A DNA stretch of 64,000 bases, from positions 8,494,001 to 8,558,000 of the forward strand of contig NZ_CP109479.1 of NCBI RefSeq assembly GCF_036227485.1. The letters run 5' to 3'. Shown here piece after piece: positions 62,632-64,000 of the stretch. How positions within the stretch are numbered: the first letter of the stretch is position 1; each line of letters starts with the position of its first letter. The position numbers and the translations under genes are program-made. This stretch comes from Streptomyces sp. NBC_01451. GTDB lineage: Bacteria; Actinomycetota; Actinomycetes; Streptomycetales; Streptomycetaceae. The notes beneath the pieces were generated by a model, which made no database searches, had not been told where the DNA came from, and saw only the letters and a program-made list of their open reading frames with translations.

Positions 62632-64000
62632 TCACGCTCCGTGCCATACCGTCGTGATGTTGCAGAACTCGCGGATTCCGTGCCCCGACAGCTCACGCCC
62701 GTACCCGGAGCGCTTGACACCGCCGAACGGGAACGCCGGGTGGGACGCGGTCATCCCGTTGACGAAGACTCCGCCCGCTTCCAGATCCCGTACGAGACGG
62801 TCCACCTCGGCCTCGTCGCGGGTCCACACGTTGGAACTGAGGCCGAAAGGCGTGTCGTTGGCGATCGCCAACGCCTCCTCCAGATCAGCGGCGCGGTACA
62901 GCGTGGCGACCGGGCCGAACGTCTCCTCCTGGTGAATGCGCATCTCGGGCGTGACGTCGGCGAGGACCGTCGGCGCGTAGTACCAGCCGTCGTCCGTGAA
63001 ACCCTCGGGGCGTTCGCCGCCGCACAGAACCGTCGCGCCGCTCTCCACGGCCTCGTCGACCAGCGCCTCCAGCTCGTCGCGCCCCTGCTCGCTCGCGAGC
63101 GGCCCGACCTCCGTGTCCTCGGCCAGCGGATCGCCGACCTTCAGCGCCGCCATGGCGGTCGAGAAGCGTTCCGCGAACGCGTCGAAGACGTCCGTGTGCA
63201 CGATGAACCGCTTCGCGGCGATGCACGACTGCCCGTTGTTCTGCACACGCGCTGTCACCGCGACCTGAGCGGCCCGTTTGACATCGGCGGACGGCAGGAC
63301 GATGAACGGGTCGCTGCCGCCCAGTTCCAGCACCGTCCTCTTGATCTCGTCCCCGGCGACGGACGCCACCGCGCGCCCCGCCGGCTCGCTGCCGGTGAGC
63401 GTGGCCGCCCGTACCCGCGGATCGCGCAGGATCTCCTCGACCGCGCCCGACCCGATCAGCAGCGTCTGGAAACAGCCCTCGGGGTAACCCGCCCGACGGA
63501 ACAGGTCCTCCAGGTAGAGGGCGGTCTGCGGCACGTTCGAGGCGTGCTTGAGCAGGCCCACGTTGCCCGCCATCAGCGCCGGCGCGGCGAAGCGGATCAC
63601 CTGCCAGAGCGGGAAGTTCCACGGCATCACCGCGAGCACCGGCCCCAGCGGACGGTAACGGACCACGGCGCGGGAGGCCCCGGAGTCCTTGACGTCCGCC
63701 TCGGCGGGCTCCTCGTCGGCGAGGAGTTCCTCGGCGTGGTCGGCGTACCAGCGCATCGCCTTCGCGCACTTCGCGGCCTCCGCGCGGGCCTGCGTGACCG
63801 GCTTGCCCATCTCGACCGTCATGGTGCGGGCGATGTCGTCCCGGTCCTCGTCCAGCAGACCGGCGGCCCGGCCCAGCAGCCGGGCACGCTCGGCGAAGCC
63901 GGTCGTGCGGTACGTGCGGAAGGCGGCCTCGGCGGCCCCGAGCCTGCGCTCGATCTCCTCGCCGTCCATGGCCTCGTACGTCGTGAGTGTTTCGCCGGTC
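62632..64000 (-). CDS. NAD(P)-dependent aldehyde dehydrogenase, succinate-semialdehyde type (5' end outside window)
   Basis: An aldehyde dehydrogenase of the succinic-semialdehyde/gabD-like group. The oxyanion Asn in MPWNFPLW, the general base Glu in LELGGSDPF and the nucleophile Cys in NNGQSCIAAKR are intact, as is the C-terminal FGGVKRSGYGRE. An internal ATG at 63969 is probably not the start: the upstream codons read TGETLTTYEAM, which continues the family N-terminus to the window edge, so the true start lies beyond 64000. Confidence 0.92.
   Translation of the reverse strand, partial: TGETLTTYEAMDGEEIERRLGAAEAAFRTYRTTGFAERARLLGRAAGLLDEDRDDIARTMTVEMGKPVTQARAEAAKCAKAMRWYADHAEELLADEEPAEADVKDSGASRAVVRYRPLGPVLAVMPWNFPLWQVIRFAAPALMAGNVGLLKHASNVPQTALYLEDLFRRAGYPEGCFQTLLIGSGAVEEILRDPRVRAATLTGSEPAGRAVASVAGDEIKRTVLELGGSDPFIVLPSADVKRAAQVAVTARVQNNGQSCIAAKRFIVHTDVFDAFAERFSTAMAALKVGDPLAEDTEVGPLASEQGRDELEALVDEAVESGATVLCGGERPEGFTDDGWYYAPTVLADVTPEMRIHQEETFGPVATLYRAADLEEALAIANDTPFGLSSNVWTRDEAEVDRLVRDLEAGGVFVNGMTASHPAFPFGGVKRSGYGRELSGHGIREFCNITTVWHGA

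Overview
The window is high-GC actinobacterial chromosome, almost certainly Streptomyces. The evidence is a whiE-type spore-pigment type II polyketide synthase, WhiJ/AbaA-like regulatory genes, two rare TTA (bldA-type) codons, a ureABCFGD urease order without ureE, a c-di-AMP riboswitch on an NlpC/P60 gene, several leaderless-looking starts, and interspersed intergenic repeats typical of the genus. No rRNA, tRNA or CRISPR array was seen.

Layout. 1-7000: a whiE-type pigment cluster, with a hydroxylase facing an ORFI-ORFII-KS-CLF-ACP-aromatase-cyclase operon that ends in a very strong bidirectional hairpin. 7030-10660: minus-strand O-methyltransferase, secreted beta-helix protein, class F sortase and a small repetitive surface protein that looks like the sortase's partner. 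10967-15939: a MacB/FtsX-type ABC transporter, an RHH/Fic-like toxin-antitoxin pair and a methyltransferase. 16047-19215: a secreted lipase and a divergent LuxR regulator. 19263-22436: bioB-bioA-bioD; bioF lies 3.9 kb away at 26312, with a scar of broken IS5 and IS1182 transposases, a PIN-toxin remnant and an alpha-rhamnosidase remnant between them.

27561-29326: DUF397/XRE/HATPase developmental regulators (the XRE gene has a TTA codon). 29337-31015: LysR/LysE. 31072-31736: NlpC/P60 hydrolase under a ydaO riboswitch. 32112-33658: clpP with a small downstream gene and an orphan Phd/YefM antitoxin. 33773-35569: TetR and its divergent membrane-protein target with duplicated operators. 35681-40425: urease operon, interrupted between ureF and ureG by a compound inverted-repeat element. 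40621-42216: secreted tripeptidyl aminopeptidase.

42295-46979: epimerase-like protein, PlsC acyltransferase, then Lrp regulator, DDAH-like hydrolase and ornithine aminotransferase (an arginine/ornithine unit). 47080-51304: LytTR response regulator, small membrane protein, cation/acetate-type symporter and LytS-like kinase, read as one carbon-source uptake and sensing unit. The symporter start is preceded by a tandem-duplicated chain of ATGA-linked mini-ORFs. 51384-54960: Ser/Thr kinase and a proline-rich lipoprotein with a TTA codon. 55039-64000: CtaG-like protein, 6-phosphofructokinase, GatD/MurT (lipid II amidation), peptide deformylase, TetR/acyl-CoA dehydrogenase with a perfect operator, a small conserved protein and an aldehyde dehydrogenase cut by the window edge.

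The observations most worth following are the mini-ORF relay before the symporter, the sortase F/GGMHTGGGAL surface-protein pair, the in-frame transposase-PIN chimera, and the compound repeat inside the urease operon.
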